14,119 nucleotides of DNA from Verrucomicrobiota bacterium. Its GTDB lineage: Bacteria > Verrucomicrobiota > Verrucomicrobiia > Opitutales > Opitutaceae. Within the stretch, counting starts at the first letter, position 1; each line of letters starts with the position of its first letter. Shown in pieces: positions 1-5,751 of the stretch. A program made the translations under genes and the position numbers. The notes beneath the pieces were generated by a model. It made no database searches and was not told the DNA's origin. It worked only from the letters and a program-made list of their open reading frames with translations. Where the stretch lies: the NCBI GenBank assembly GCA_030832235.1, contig JAURJO010000108.1:1-14119 (forward strand). Direction: 5' to 3'.

Positions 1-30
1 CGCGGCGCCGGGCCCATTGCGGTTTGACAA

Positions 31-57
31 CGCGGACGCCGCACGGGTTTGTCCGCG
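31..57. promoter_or_regulatory. Inverted repeat just upstream of the M3 peptidase start
   Basis: A perfect 7-bp inverted repeat, CGCGGAC at 31-37 and GTCCGCG at 51-57, is separated by 13 bases and ends four bases before the ATG at 62. A TTGACA hexamer sits at 24-29, but no good -10 box follows at the usual spacing. It could be an operator, a 5' leader hairpin or chance in GC-rich DNA. The symmetry is seen directly; any function is inference. Confidence 0.3.
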
Positions 58-61
58 GCGC

Positions 62-2101
62 ATGCAGAATCCTTTTTTGGGCGACGAGTTCGCGATCCGC
101 TGGGCATCGATGACGCCGGCGCAGGTGGAGCCGGCGGTGGATGAAGCGATGGCGCGCGCACAGGCCTCGCTCGACGCGATCACGGCGGAGGTAACCGCGC
201 CGACCTTCGCGAACACGTTCGCGGCATTGGAGGCGGCGACGGAGCCGCTGAACCGCACTTGGGCGAAGGTGAGCCACCTGCAGTCGGTGGCGGACTCGCC
301 CGAGCTGCGTGAGGCACACAACCGCGTGCTGCCAAAGGTCACGGCGTTTTATGCGCGCATCCCGCTTAGCGCGCCCCTGTGGCGGCGGTTGAAGGCATTC
401 GCGGAGTCGCCCGCGGCGGCGGGTGTCGTCGGGGTGGCGCGGCGGCTGATGGAGGAGACGTGCCGGGATTTCCGCGAGGCCGGCGCGGATCTTTCGCCGG
501 AGAAGCGAGCCCGGCTGGAGGCCCTCCAAGGCGAACTTGCGGAAGTGACGCAGAAATATTCCGAGAACGTCCTCGATGCCACGAACGCCTGGGAGATGGT
601 CGTGCCGCCGCAGGAGGAGCATCGTCTCGCGGGATTGCCGGCGCACGCCAAGGCGGCGGCCGCGCGGTCGGCCGAGGCCAAGGGGAAGACCGGTTGGCGG
701 TTCACGTTGCACCAGCCCTCGCTGGAACCGCTGCTGACGCACGTCGACGACGCGGACCTGCGGCGACAGGTTTGGCAAGCGAGCGCGGCCGTCGGGTCCG
801 CGGAGCCGCACGACAACGCTCCGCTGGTGGCGCGCATTCTACGGCTAAGAGCCGAGAAAGCGGAGCTGCTCGGCCAGCCCGATTTCGCCGAGGCGGTCCT
901 GCAGCGGCGGATGGCGGGCAGCGGCCGCCGTGCGCTGGAGTTTGTGGAGGATTTCCAGAGGCGCTGCGCGACGCGGTTCGCGCAGGACGCCCGTGAGTTG
1001 GAGGAGTTCCGTGCCTCGCGGACCGGCGGTGCGCCGTCGCGGCTGGCGCCGTGGGACATCGCCTACTGGGCGGAGAAGCTTCGCCGTGAGCGGCACGATT
1101 TCGACGAGGAGGCGCTCCGGCCTTATTTCCAGCTCGAGCGCGTGGTGGACGGCATGTTCACGCTGGTTTCACGCCTCTTCGGCGTGCGCATCACGGCGCG
1201 GCCAGCCGGCACGGCCGAGGTCTGGCATCCGGAGGTGACGCTCCACGACCTGCATGATGCGGCTGGCCGGCACCTTGGCTCGTTCTACACCGACTGGCAC
1301 CCGCGGGAGTCGAAGCGCGGCGGTGCCTGGATGAACTACCTCATCACGGGCGGTCCCGGGCTGCAGGGCCGCGCGCCGCACCTCGGGCTGATGTGCGGCA
1401 ACCTCACTCCGGGTCGCCCGGCGCTCCTCAACCACCGCGAGGTTGAAACGATCTTCCACGAGTTCGGGCACCTCCTGCACCACCTGCTGGGCGAGGTGGA
1501 GTTCAAGTCGCTCAACGGGGTCAATGTCGCGTGGGACTTCGTCGAGCTGCCCTCGCAGATCATGGAGAACTGGACCTGGGAGCGCGAGGCGCTGGATCTC
1601 TTTGCCCGGCACCACGAGACGGGCGCGCCGATTCCGGAGGACCTGTTTCAGCGTATGCGGGCCGCGCGGAATTTCCGCTCGGCCAGCGCAACCATGCGCC
1701 AGGTGGCGTTCGCGAAGCTCGACCTGCTGCTGCACCGGCGCGCCGCGGAGTTCGCCGCCGCGCCCGACCTCGAGGCCGCGGCGCGTGCGGCGATCGCCGA
1801 CTGTCTCATCCCCACCCAACCGCCGGCGCCGACGATCCTGCGGCGCTTCACGCACATCTTCGGGGACCCCGTCGGTTACGCGGCCGGCTATTACTCGTAC
1901 AAGTGGGCGGAAGTGCTCGAGGCCGACGCCTTCGGCCGTTTCCGGCGCGAGGGACTCTTCAACCCCGCGGTTGGTGCGGAATTCGTCCGGACGATCCTCA
2001 GCCGCGGAAATTCCGCCCCGGCCGCCGACCTGTTCCGCGAATTCATGGGCCGCGACCCCGACCCCACCGCGCTCCTCGAGCGCGCCGGATTGGCCGGTTG
2101 A
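62..2101 (+). CDS. prlC: M3 family zinc oligopeptidase, oligopeptidase A-like
   Basis: Cytoplasmic zinc metallopeptidase of family M3 that cleaves short peptides, probably finishing protein turnover and degrading cleaved signal peptides as E. coli oligopeptidase A does. The 679-residue product is close to the usual length for the family (about 680). The zinc motif HEFGH is at residues 466-470, with E467 as general base and H466 and H470 as ligands. The third ligand is E495 in FVELPSQ, 28 residues after E467. The substrate-binding tail HIFGDPVGYAAGYYSYKWA begins at H598 and contains the conserved His and Tyr residues. The N-terminal segment SHLQSVADSPELREA resembles OpdA/PrlC more than Dcp. 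The ATG at 62 is preferred over an in-frame TTG at 17 because the alignable family N-terminus (MQNPF) begins there. No signal peptide and no Shine-Dalgarno sequence are visible. It appears monocistronic. M3 identity is near certain; the PrlC versus Dcp subfamily is likely. Confidence 0.95.
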   Translation: MQNPFLGDEFAIRWASMTPAQVEPAVDEAMARAQASLDAITAEVTAPTFANTFAALEAATEPLNRTWAKVSHLQSVADSPELREAHNRVLPKVTAFYARIPLSAPLWRRLKAFAESPAAAGVVGVARRLMEETCRDFREAGADLSPEKRARLEALQGELAEVTQKYSENVLDATNAWEMVVPPQEEHRLAGLPAHAKAAAARSAEAKGKTGWRFTLHQPSLEPLLTHVDDADLRRQVWQASAAVGSAEPHDNAPLVARILRLRAEKAELLGQPDFAEAVLQRRMAGSGRRALEFVEDFQRRCATRFAQDARELEEFRASRTGGAPSRLAPWDIAYWAEKLRRERHDFDEEALRPYFQLERVVDGMFTLVSRLFGVRITARPAGTAEVWHPEVTLHDLHDAAGRHLGSFYTDWHPRESKRGGAWMNYLITGGPGLQGRAPHLGLMCGNLTPGRPALLNHREVETIFHEFGHLLHHLLGEVEFKSLNGVNVAWDFVELPSQIMENWTWEREALDLFARHHETGAPIPEDLFQRMRAARNFRSASATMRQVAFAKLDLLLHRRAAEFAAAPDLEAAARAAIADCLIPTQPPAPTILRRFTHIFGDPVGYAAGYYSYKWAEVLEADAFGRFRREGLFNPAVGAEFVRTILSRGNSAPAADLFREFMGRDPDPTALLERAGLAG

Positions 2102-2103
2102 GG

Positions 2104-2129
2104 CCCGAGGCGACTCAGGGCGTCTCGGG
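2104..2129 (+). terminator. Candidate terminator hairpin after the M3 peptidase
   Basis: CCCGAGGCG at 2104-2112 pairs with CGTCTCGGG at 2121-2129 (nine pairs including one G-U) around an 8-base loop, starting three bases after the stop codon. There is no T-tract after it, so intrinsic termination is uncertain. The position right behind the gene is the main support. Confidence 0.4.
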
Positions 2130-2196
2130 GTCTACCGCGGATTTCCCAGTTCGGCTCCGGCGCAACCGAAACGTCTTTCCGGATCGCATCCGACAA

Positions 2197-2219
2197 GCTC
2201 CGCGGGTGGGCGACCACGG
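2197..2219 (+). repeat. Dispersed repeat block A, copy 1
   Basis: A 23-bp block begins GCTCCGCGGGTG and ends ACCACGG. Near-identical blocks occur at 2428-2450 (one difference) and 7163-7185 (three differences). Copy 1 is followed by GGATTAACCC GGATGAGG, a short 10-bp tandem word. The three-fold recurrence within 14 kb of otherwise unique DNA is seen directly. The biological role is unknown. Confidence 0.7.
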
Positions 2220-2249
2220 ATTAACCCGGATGAGGAAGTGCCGAGGTAA

Positions 2250-2275
2250 CCGAGGCTGTCTGCCTCGGATTATAA
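2250..2275 (-). repeat. Diverged TGTAG-type hairpin (TATAAT variant)
   Basis: CCGAGGC at 2250-2256 and GCCTCGG at 2262-2268 form a perfect 7-bp stem with a 5-base loop. On the minus strand the stem is preceded by TTATAAT instead of TGTAG. The stem has the same CCG...CGG ends as the clearer family members. I regard it as a diverged relative, less sure than the others; an isolated hairpin is the alternative. Confidence 0.45.
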
Positions 2276-2322
2276 CGTGAGCACGACGGTGGAATGCCAT
2301 TCCGGCGGGGGCAGATTTTCAC

Positions 2323-2349
2323 CGCGGATGTCGCGGATGACGCGGATGA
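2323..2349 (+). repeat. Tandem 9-bp repeat (CGCGGATGW x3)
   Basis: Three consecutive 9-mers, CGCGGATGT, CGCGGATGA and CGCGGATGA, differ at one position. Similar GGAT-containing words with a 10-bp period recur at 2218-2235, 2453-2472 and 7286-7309. These look like one degenerate intergenic word family. Confidence 0.7.
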
Positions 2350-2369
2350 GGAACCGGGCGTTAAGCCTC

Positions 2370-2386
2370 CCCGAACTTCCCGGCCT
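2370..2386 (+). repeat. Dispersed repeat block B, copy 1
   Basis: The 17-mer CCCGAACTTCCCGGCCT is found exactly again at 7607-7623. Weaker similarity continues downstream (GTTCGAAAC here, GTTCAAAAC there). The match links the two large intergenic regions. Confidence 0.65.
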
Positions 2387-2427
2387 TCCGTTCGAAACGC
2401 GATCGGGTCGTTACGGGCTCTCGACTC

Positions 2428-2450
2428 GCTCCGCGGGTGGGCAACCACGG
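2428..2450 (+). repeat. Dispersed repeat block A, copy 2
   Basis: It differs from the copy at 2197-2219 by one base (GCAACC for GCGACC). It is followed by the 10-bp tandem GGACACGAAT GGACACGGAT at 2453-2472 and then by CCACGAAAC-type words to about 2508. Confidence 0.7.
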
Positions 2451-2452
2451 TT

Positions 2453-2508
2453 GGACACGAATGGACACGGATCGGGAGGCCACCACGAAACACACCAAAG
2501 GCACAAAG
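2453..2508 (+). repeat. Short-period degenerate tandem words
   Basis: Two 10-mers (GGACACGAAT, GGACACGGAT) are followed by a run of about 9-bp words of the CCACGAAAC / ACACCAAAG / GCACAAAGG type at 2482-2508. The run leads directly into the hairpin pair at 2510-2560. Confidence 0.6.
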
Positions 2509-2509
2509 G

Positions 2510-2532
2510 GATCGAGGTGTCGCGGCTCGATC
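2510..2532. repeat. GATCGAG hairpin adjoining the TGTAG element
   Basis: GATCGAG (2510-2516) and CTCGATC (2526-2532) form a perfect 7-bp stem with a 9-base loop. It ends three bases before the TGTAG element at 2536. It may be part of a larger two-hairpin unit. Confidence 0.45.
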
Positions 2533-2535
2533 TCC

Positions 2536-2560
2536 TGTAGCCGGGGTCCGGCGACCCCGG
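2536..2560 (+). repeat. TGTAG-headed hairpin repeat (REP-like), copy 1
   Basis: TGTAG is followed at once by a perfect 8-bp stem, CCGGGGTC (2541-2548) and GACCCCGG (2553-2560), with a CGGC loop. The copies at 7323, 7416 and 7496 have the same head and the same CCG/CGG stem ends but different, still fully paired, inner bases. GTAG at the foot of a palindrome is the known signature of REP elements recognised by RAYT transposases. Assignment to that class is inference. Confidence 0.6.
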
Positions 2561-2590
2561 ACTATGCCGGCGACCATACGGCCGACTTGT

Positions 2591-2620
2591 CCTCCGTCTG
2601 CGTCCTCCGTCTTGTCCTCC
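2591..2620 (+). repeat. Tandem CCTCCGTCT repeat
   Basis: CCTCCGTCTGCGT (2591-2603), CCTCCGTCTTGT (2604-2615) and CCTCC (2616-2620) form a 12 to 13-bp tandem. The last unit pairs with the following AAGGAGG (around 2634), so a small hairpin is also possible. Confidence 0.55.
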
Positions 2621-2949
2621 GAAGGCTCGGCGAAGGAGGAAGGCCCGGCGGAGGAGGAAGGCTGTTCCGACGGTAGCGAACTTGAACCGCGGACTTCCCG
2701 GGTGGCGCAGATAAATCGGACGCTGGTGTGACCGAGGGGAATAGTGCGGAAGAATACGACTTCCGGACGTAGCGGTGCGTATCTGGCGGATGATGGGTTA
2801 CTATTGAGGCATTCCAGAACGCCTTCGTGCGTGAGGCGGGTTTTCGGTGGGGCGTTTCCCGGGATGGCCCCTCATCGGCGGCTTATTGCTTCGTTGAACC
2901 GACGTCCACTTGACCTTTCCGGATTTCCCTTGGGCAAACGCTGACCTTT

Positions 2950-4281
2950 CTAAGGATTCGTGGCGGATGTCCGGTTGAACGCCCTTGCGGTGAAATCGAG
3001 AAACGCCTGCCAGTCGGCGGGCAGGATGGTGTGGCCGCCGGTGTGGTAGAGGAAACCGAGGTCGCCGTTGATCGCCGGCGTATCGAGGGCGGGGATCTCC
3101 TTTGCCCCGAGGTCCGCGCGACCGAGGAGTTTCCAGACGGGACCTGCGGCGACGAGCGCGAGAAATTGCCCACGCGGATCGGCCCACTGGTCCTGGGTTC
3201 CACCGGTGACGAACACCGCACGCGGGGCGGAGAGGGCGATCAGCAGGTGCGAGTCGACCGGCATCGTGTGCCATTTTCCCGGATACTTCTGGAAATTGCC
3301 GGCGAACTGCCAGGGGAAGTTGGCGGCCATGTCGTCGACGGACTCGCCGTAGTCGCGTCGCGCGAGCGCCGCGCCCATTTCGCCGCTGCAGCTGGAGAAC
3401 ACGACGCGGAAGCGCTCGTCGGTCGCGCCGACCCAGAGCGCCGTCTTGCCGAGGCGCGAGTGGCCGATCACGGCGACGCGGCCCGTGTCGAGGGCAGGAT
3501 TCGTCAGGAGATAGTCGGTGATGCGGCTCACACCCCAGCTCCACGCGGCGATGGTGCCCCATTCGTCGGCGGCGGGTTTGTCCTGTCCCGGGCGCAGGGC
3601 GAGGCGGCGCACGCCGGTGAGGTGGCTTTCGGCGCGGTCGCCCTCGATCTCCGTGTAGCGCAGGAGCGCATACGCGTAGCCGCGGCCGACGATGTCCGCC
3701 AGCGGGGCATGTTCACGGGGCATGGTCCGAGGCGGTGTAGTCTTGGCTTCCTTCGGTGAAGGGGAAGCGGGTGCCAGTCCCGGCGGCGGACCGAAGAGCA
3801 GCTGCACCAGCAGCGGGGCCGGCGTCGCCCGCGGCTTCGGAAGGTAGAGCACCACGTTGACCTTCGGTCCGTCCGGACCGGGCCCGAAATGCCCGACGAG
3901 GTGCTGGCGGGTCGCGAGACCGTCGAGGGCGGTCGGATCCGTCGCGACGACCTCGAAGCGCACCGCGGGTACTGTCGCGGGCACGCGGCCATAGATCTCC
4001 GACTCGTAGAGGGCACGGATCTCCGCCCGGCGGCGGGTCCAGTCGGAAGCATCGCGCACCGCGCGCCCGTCCTGGAACAGGAGCGGGTCGGGCAGGGTGT
4101 AGGTACCGACCTTGTTCTCGTCGTAATTCGAGACGTGTCCGGTGGCGGCGTAGCGGAGGGGATTGCCGTTGGCATCCTGGCGCGGTCGCGGATCGGCGGG
4201 CGCGTTGGCCGCGGCGGTGCCGGCCGGGAAAATCACGGAAAGGGCCGCAAGGGCCGCGATGAAGAGGGTGGGGATTCTCAT
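2950..4281 (-). CDS. CE15 family glucuronoyl methylesterase, secreted
   Basis: Carbohydrate esterase of family CE15, which hydrolyses the ester between 4-O-methyl-glucuronic acid on xylan and lignin alcohols. The start ATG at 4281 gives 443 residues, opening with a signal peptide: MRIP, a hydrophobic core to about residue 20, then an ANA-A-type cleavage region near 27. The nucleophile motif GHSRLGK is at 273-279 with S275. NFPWQFAGNF (321-330), PVDSHLLIALSAPR (341-354) and TQDQWADPRGQF (362-373) are typical of bacterial CE15. The catalytic His is probably H417 in HTGGH. By spacing from the Ser, the canonical acid position (+23) is C298, while D364 (+89) matches the alternative Asp; E301 is nearby. 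The gene is not overlapped by its neighbours and has no clear Shine-Dalgarno sequence. The product probably acts in the periplasm or outside the cell. Family assignment is firm; the substrate is inferred from the family. Confidence 0.9.
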   Translation of the reverse strand: MRIPTLFIAALAALSVIFPAGTAAANAPADPRPRQDANGNPLRYAATGHVSNYDENKVGTYTLPDPLLFQDGRAVRDASDWTRRRAEIRALYESEIYGRVPATVPAVRFEVVATDPTALDGLATRQHLVGHFGPGPDGPKVNVVLYLPKPRATPAPLLVQLLFGPPPGLAPASPSPKEAKTTPPRTMPREHAPLADIVGRGYAYALLRYTEIEGDRAESHLTGVRRLALRPGQDKPAADEWGTIAAWSWGVSRITDYLLTNPALDTGRVAVIGHSRLGKTALWVGATDERFRVVFSSCSGEMGAALARRDYGESVDDMAANFPWQFAGNFQKYPGKWHTMPVDSHLLIALSAPRAVFVTGGTQDQWADPRGQFLALVAAGPVWKLLGRADLGAKEIPALDTPAINGDLGFLYHTGGHTILPADWQAFLDFTARAFNRTSATNP

Positions 4282-4388
4282 GGGTTTCGGGGTTCGAGAA
4301 GTGTCCGCAGGACGAACGCGGGGGAGGTAAGGTTGTGACGATCCCCAAGGGCGTGACCCGCTGGGAGGAAGCGGGCGCACGCCGGCTT

Positions 4389-4416
4389 CGTTTCCCGCTG
4401 GAGAGGGCGGGAAACG
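4389..4416 (-). terminator. Hairpin after plsC, likely end of the aroA operon
   Basis: CGTTTCCCGC (4389-4398) and GCGGGAAACG (4407-4416) form a perfect 10-bp stem with an 8-base loop, starting eight bases after the plsC stop. No T-run follows on the minus strand (AAGCCGG), so it may be a transcript-end stabiliser or a Rho-associated hairpin rather than a classical intrinsic terminator. Confidence 0.5.
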
Positions 4417-4423
4417 TTTCGCT

Positions 4424-5083
4424 TCAGACGATCGTCTCGGGCGGCAGCTGCAGGCGGGCGATGGCGGCCATGATGCGCTCGCTCGCCACCTGCGCGCGGT
4501 CCTTGCCGGCCTTGGGGTCGTCGTAGTCGGCCGGCGACAAGGGCTCGCCGAACACGACACTCACGGGAGTTCCGAACCGCGGGGCGCGACCCTTTCCGTA
4601 GGCCTCGAACGAGCCGAAGATGCGCACGGGCACGACCGGCACCTGGGTCTTGATCGCGATGAAGCCCACGCCGGGCTTTGCCGGCTGCAGGTTGCCGTCA
4701 GGGGTACGGGTTCCCTCGGGAAAAAGGATCAGGCCGCGTTCCTCCTTCAAGGCGCGCAGCACGCGCTTGATCGCGCTTACGTCCTGGCCGCCGTCGCGGT
4801 CGACCGGGATCGTGCCGACGGAGTCGAGCCACCACGAAGCGAAACCGGGTTTCCAAAGCGTCTTGCGCGCGAAGTACGCGATCTGGCGGGGGATCAGGCT
4901 GCCGATCGCCGGCGGATCGATGAAACTCGCGTGATTCGCCGCGACCAGAAACCCGCCGCTGGTCGGGAGGTTTTCCATCCCGCTCGCCTGGCCGCGGAAG
5001 AACGTCTCGAAAAACACGCGCAGCAGGTAGTGGCACACGCCGTAGACCGGCGTCATCTCCACCTGGGGAAACGCGCGGCTCAT
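4424..5083 (-). CDS. plsC: 1-acyl-sn-glycerol-3-phosphate acyltransferase family protein
   Basis: A PlsC/LPLAT-family acyltransferase, expected to transfer an acyl chain to lysophosphatidic acid in phospholipid synthesis at the inner membrane. The 219-residue product has the catalytic HX4D motif NHASFID (H51, D56). The acyl-acceptor motif FPEGTR is at 121-126 and the VPVVPVRI block is at 148-155. The N-terminus (VYGVCHYLLRVFFETFF) is a hydrophobic, probably membrane-associated helix. The ATG at 5083 overlaps the cmk stop as ATGA, which supports both the start and translational coupling. A longer in-frame reading into cmk exists but has no family similarity. It is last in the aroA-cmk-plsC unit and is followed by a strong hairpin. 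Acyltransferase identity is firm; the exact acceptor is inferred. Confidence 0.9.
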   Translation of the reverse strand: MSRAFPQVEMTPVYGVCHYLLRVFFETFFRGQASGMENLPTSGGFLVAANHASFIDPPAIGSLIPRQIAYFARKTLWKPGFASWWLDSVGTIPVDRDGGQDVSAIKRVLRALKEERGLILFPEGTRTPDGNLQPAKPGVGFIAIKTQVPVVPVRIFGSFEAYGKGRAPRFGTPVSVVFGEPLSPADYDDPKAGKDRAQVASERIMAAIARLQLPPETIV

Positions 5084-5751
5084 GCGCACAAGGCGGCCGC
5101 GATCGGCCGCGCGATTGTTTCCACGACTTCTTCGAGCGTATTGAACGTGGTGTCGACGGCGACGGCTCCGGGCGGAAGGGCGAGGGGAGCCGTCTGCCGC
5201 GAGGAATCGAGCCGGTCGCGTTCCGCGATGGAGTCCTGTCCGCCTTCGCGGGCGCGGCGACGGGCACGTTCCGCCGGATCCGCGTGGAGGAAGAAACGGA
5301 AGTCGGCCTGCGGGAAAATCACCGAACCGATGTCGCGGCCCTCCATCACGAGTCCGCGGAAACCACGTTCGCGAGCGAAGCCGGCCTGACCGCGCTGGTA
5401 GGCGAGGAGGAAGGCGCGCACCGCGGGCACAGCGGCGAAATGAGAGACATGGGCGTTGACCTCGCGGCCGCGGATCTCGGCCTCCGGTACCACGCGGCCG
5501 CCGACTTCCATCAAGGCCGATCGGCCCTCGAGCCGCGTGCCGAGGGTGATGCGACCGAGCGCCGACTCCACCGCCGATTGGTCCGTCGGCGTCACGCCGG
5601 CGCGAAGCAGTTCCGCCGTGAGCGCGCGGTAAAATGAACCGGTGTCGACGTGCAGGAGGTTGAACCGGGCGCTGAGCGCGCGCGAGGTGGACGATTTGCC
5701 GGAAGCCGCGCCGCCGTCGATCGCCACAATGAGGAAAGTCTTCGGAGTCAT
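5080..5751 (-). CDS. cmk: Cytidylate kinase
   Basis: Phosphorylates CMP and dCMP with ATP to CDP and dCDP, for nucleotide recycling and CDP-lipid precursors. The product is 223 residues, the usual size for bacterial CMP kinases. The P-loop GGAASGKSS is at 13-21, slightly altered from the common GPAGSGKST but with K19 intact. VDTGSFYRALT follows at about 35, then MEGRDIGSVIFPQADFRFFL and the Arg-rich lid AERARRRARE. Near the C-terminus RLDSSRQTAPL corresponds to the conserved RD...DS.R...PL motif. The start at 5751 is chosen because it overlaps the aroA stop as ATGA and gives the canonical N-terminus; an upstream in-frame start at 5823 adds residues with no family match. Together with plsC downstream this is a tightly coupled operon. 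Confidence 0.95.
   Translation of the reverse strand: MTPKTFLIVAIDGGAASGKSSTSRALSARFNLLHVDTGSFYRALTAELLRAGVTPTDQSAVESALGRITLGTRLEGRSALMEVGGRVVPEAEIRGREVNAHVSHFAAVPAVRAFLLAYQRGQAGFARERGFRGLVMEGRDIGSVIFPQADFRFFLHADPAERARRRAREGGQDSIAERDRLDSSRQTAPLALPPGAVAVDTTFNTLEEVVETIARPIAAALCA

Larger units (their letters stand above)
2102..2949. other. Repeat-rich intergenic region 1, no convincing gene
   Basis: About 850 bp lie between the M3 peptidase and the convergent CE15 gene. The open frames here are short, mutually overlapping and composed of low-complexity translated repeats, so I call no gene. The stretch holds a run of tandem words of 9 to 13 bp, a TGTAG-headed hairpin at 2536-2560, a related hairpin at 2250-2268 and a GATCGAG hairpin at 2510-2532. 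It also holds two copies of a GCTCCGCGGGTG...ACCACGG block shared with the other large gap. From about 2640 to 2949 the sequence is less clearly repetitive. I see there only a small GGAAG/CTTCC hairpin (2747-2765) and no recognisable protein remnant. Confidence 0.7.

Noticed and set aside
349..1059. Long minus-strand reading frame within the M3 peptidase
   Set aside because: It is antisense to a gene with clear family motifs; high GC makes long shadow frames common. The translation is Arg/Ser-rich with no recognisable domain.
2744..2944. 66-residue plus-strand frame in intergenic region 1
   Set aside because: No similarity, no start signal and atypical composition.
2801..3562. 253-residue minus-strand frame overlapping the end of the CE15 gene
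   Set aside because: Different frame from CE15, Arg-rich, no domain; most of it lies on the CE15 coding sequence.
4282..4560. N-terminal extension of the CE15 frame to 4560
   Set aside because: The extension runs into the plsC coding sequence, and the family N-terminus with a signal peptide begins at 4281.
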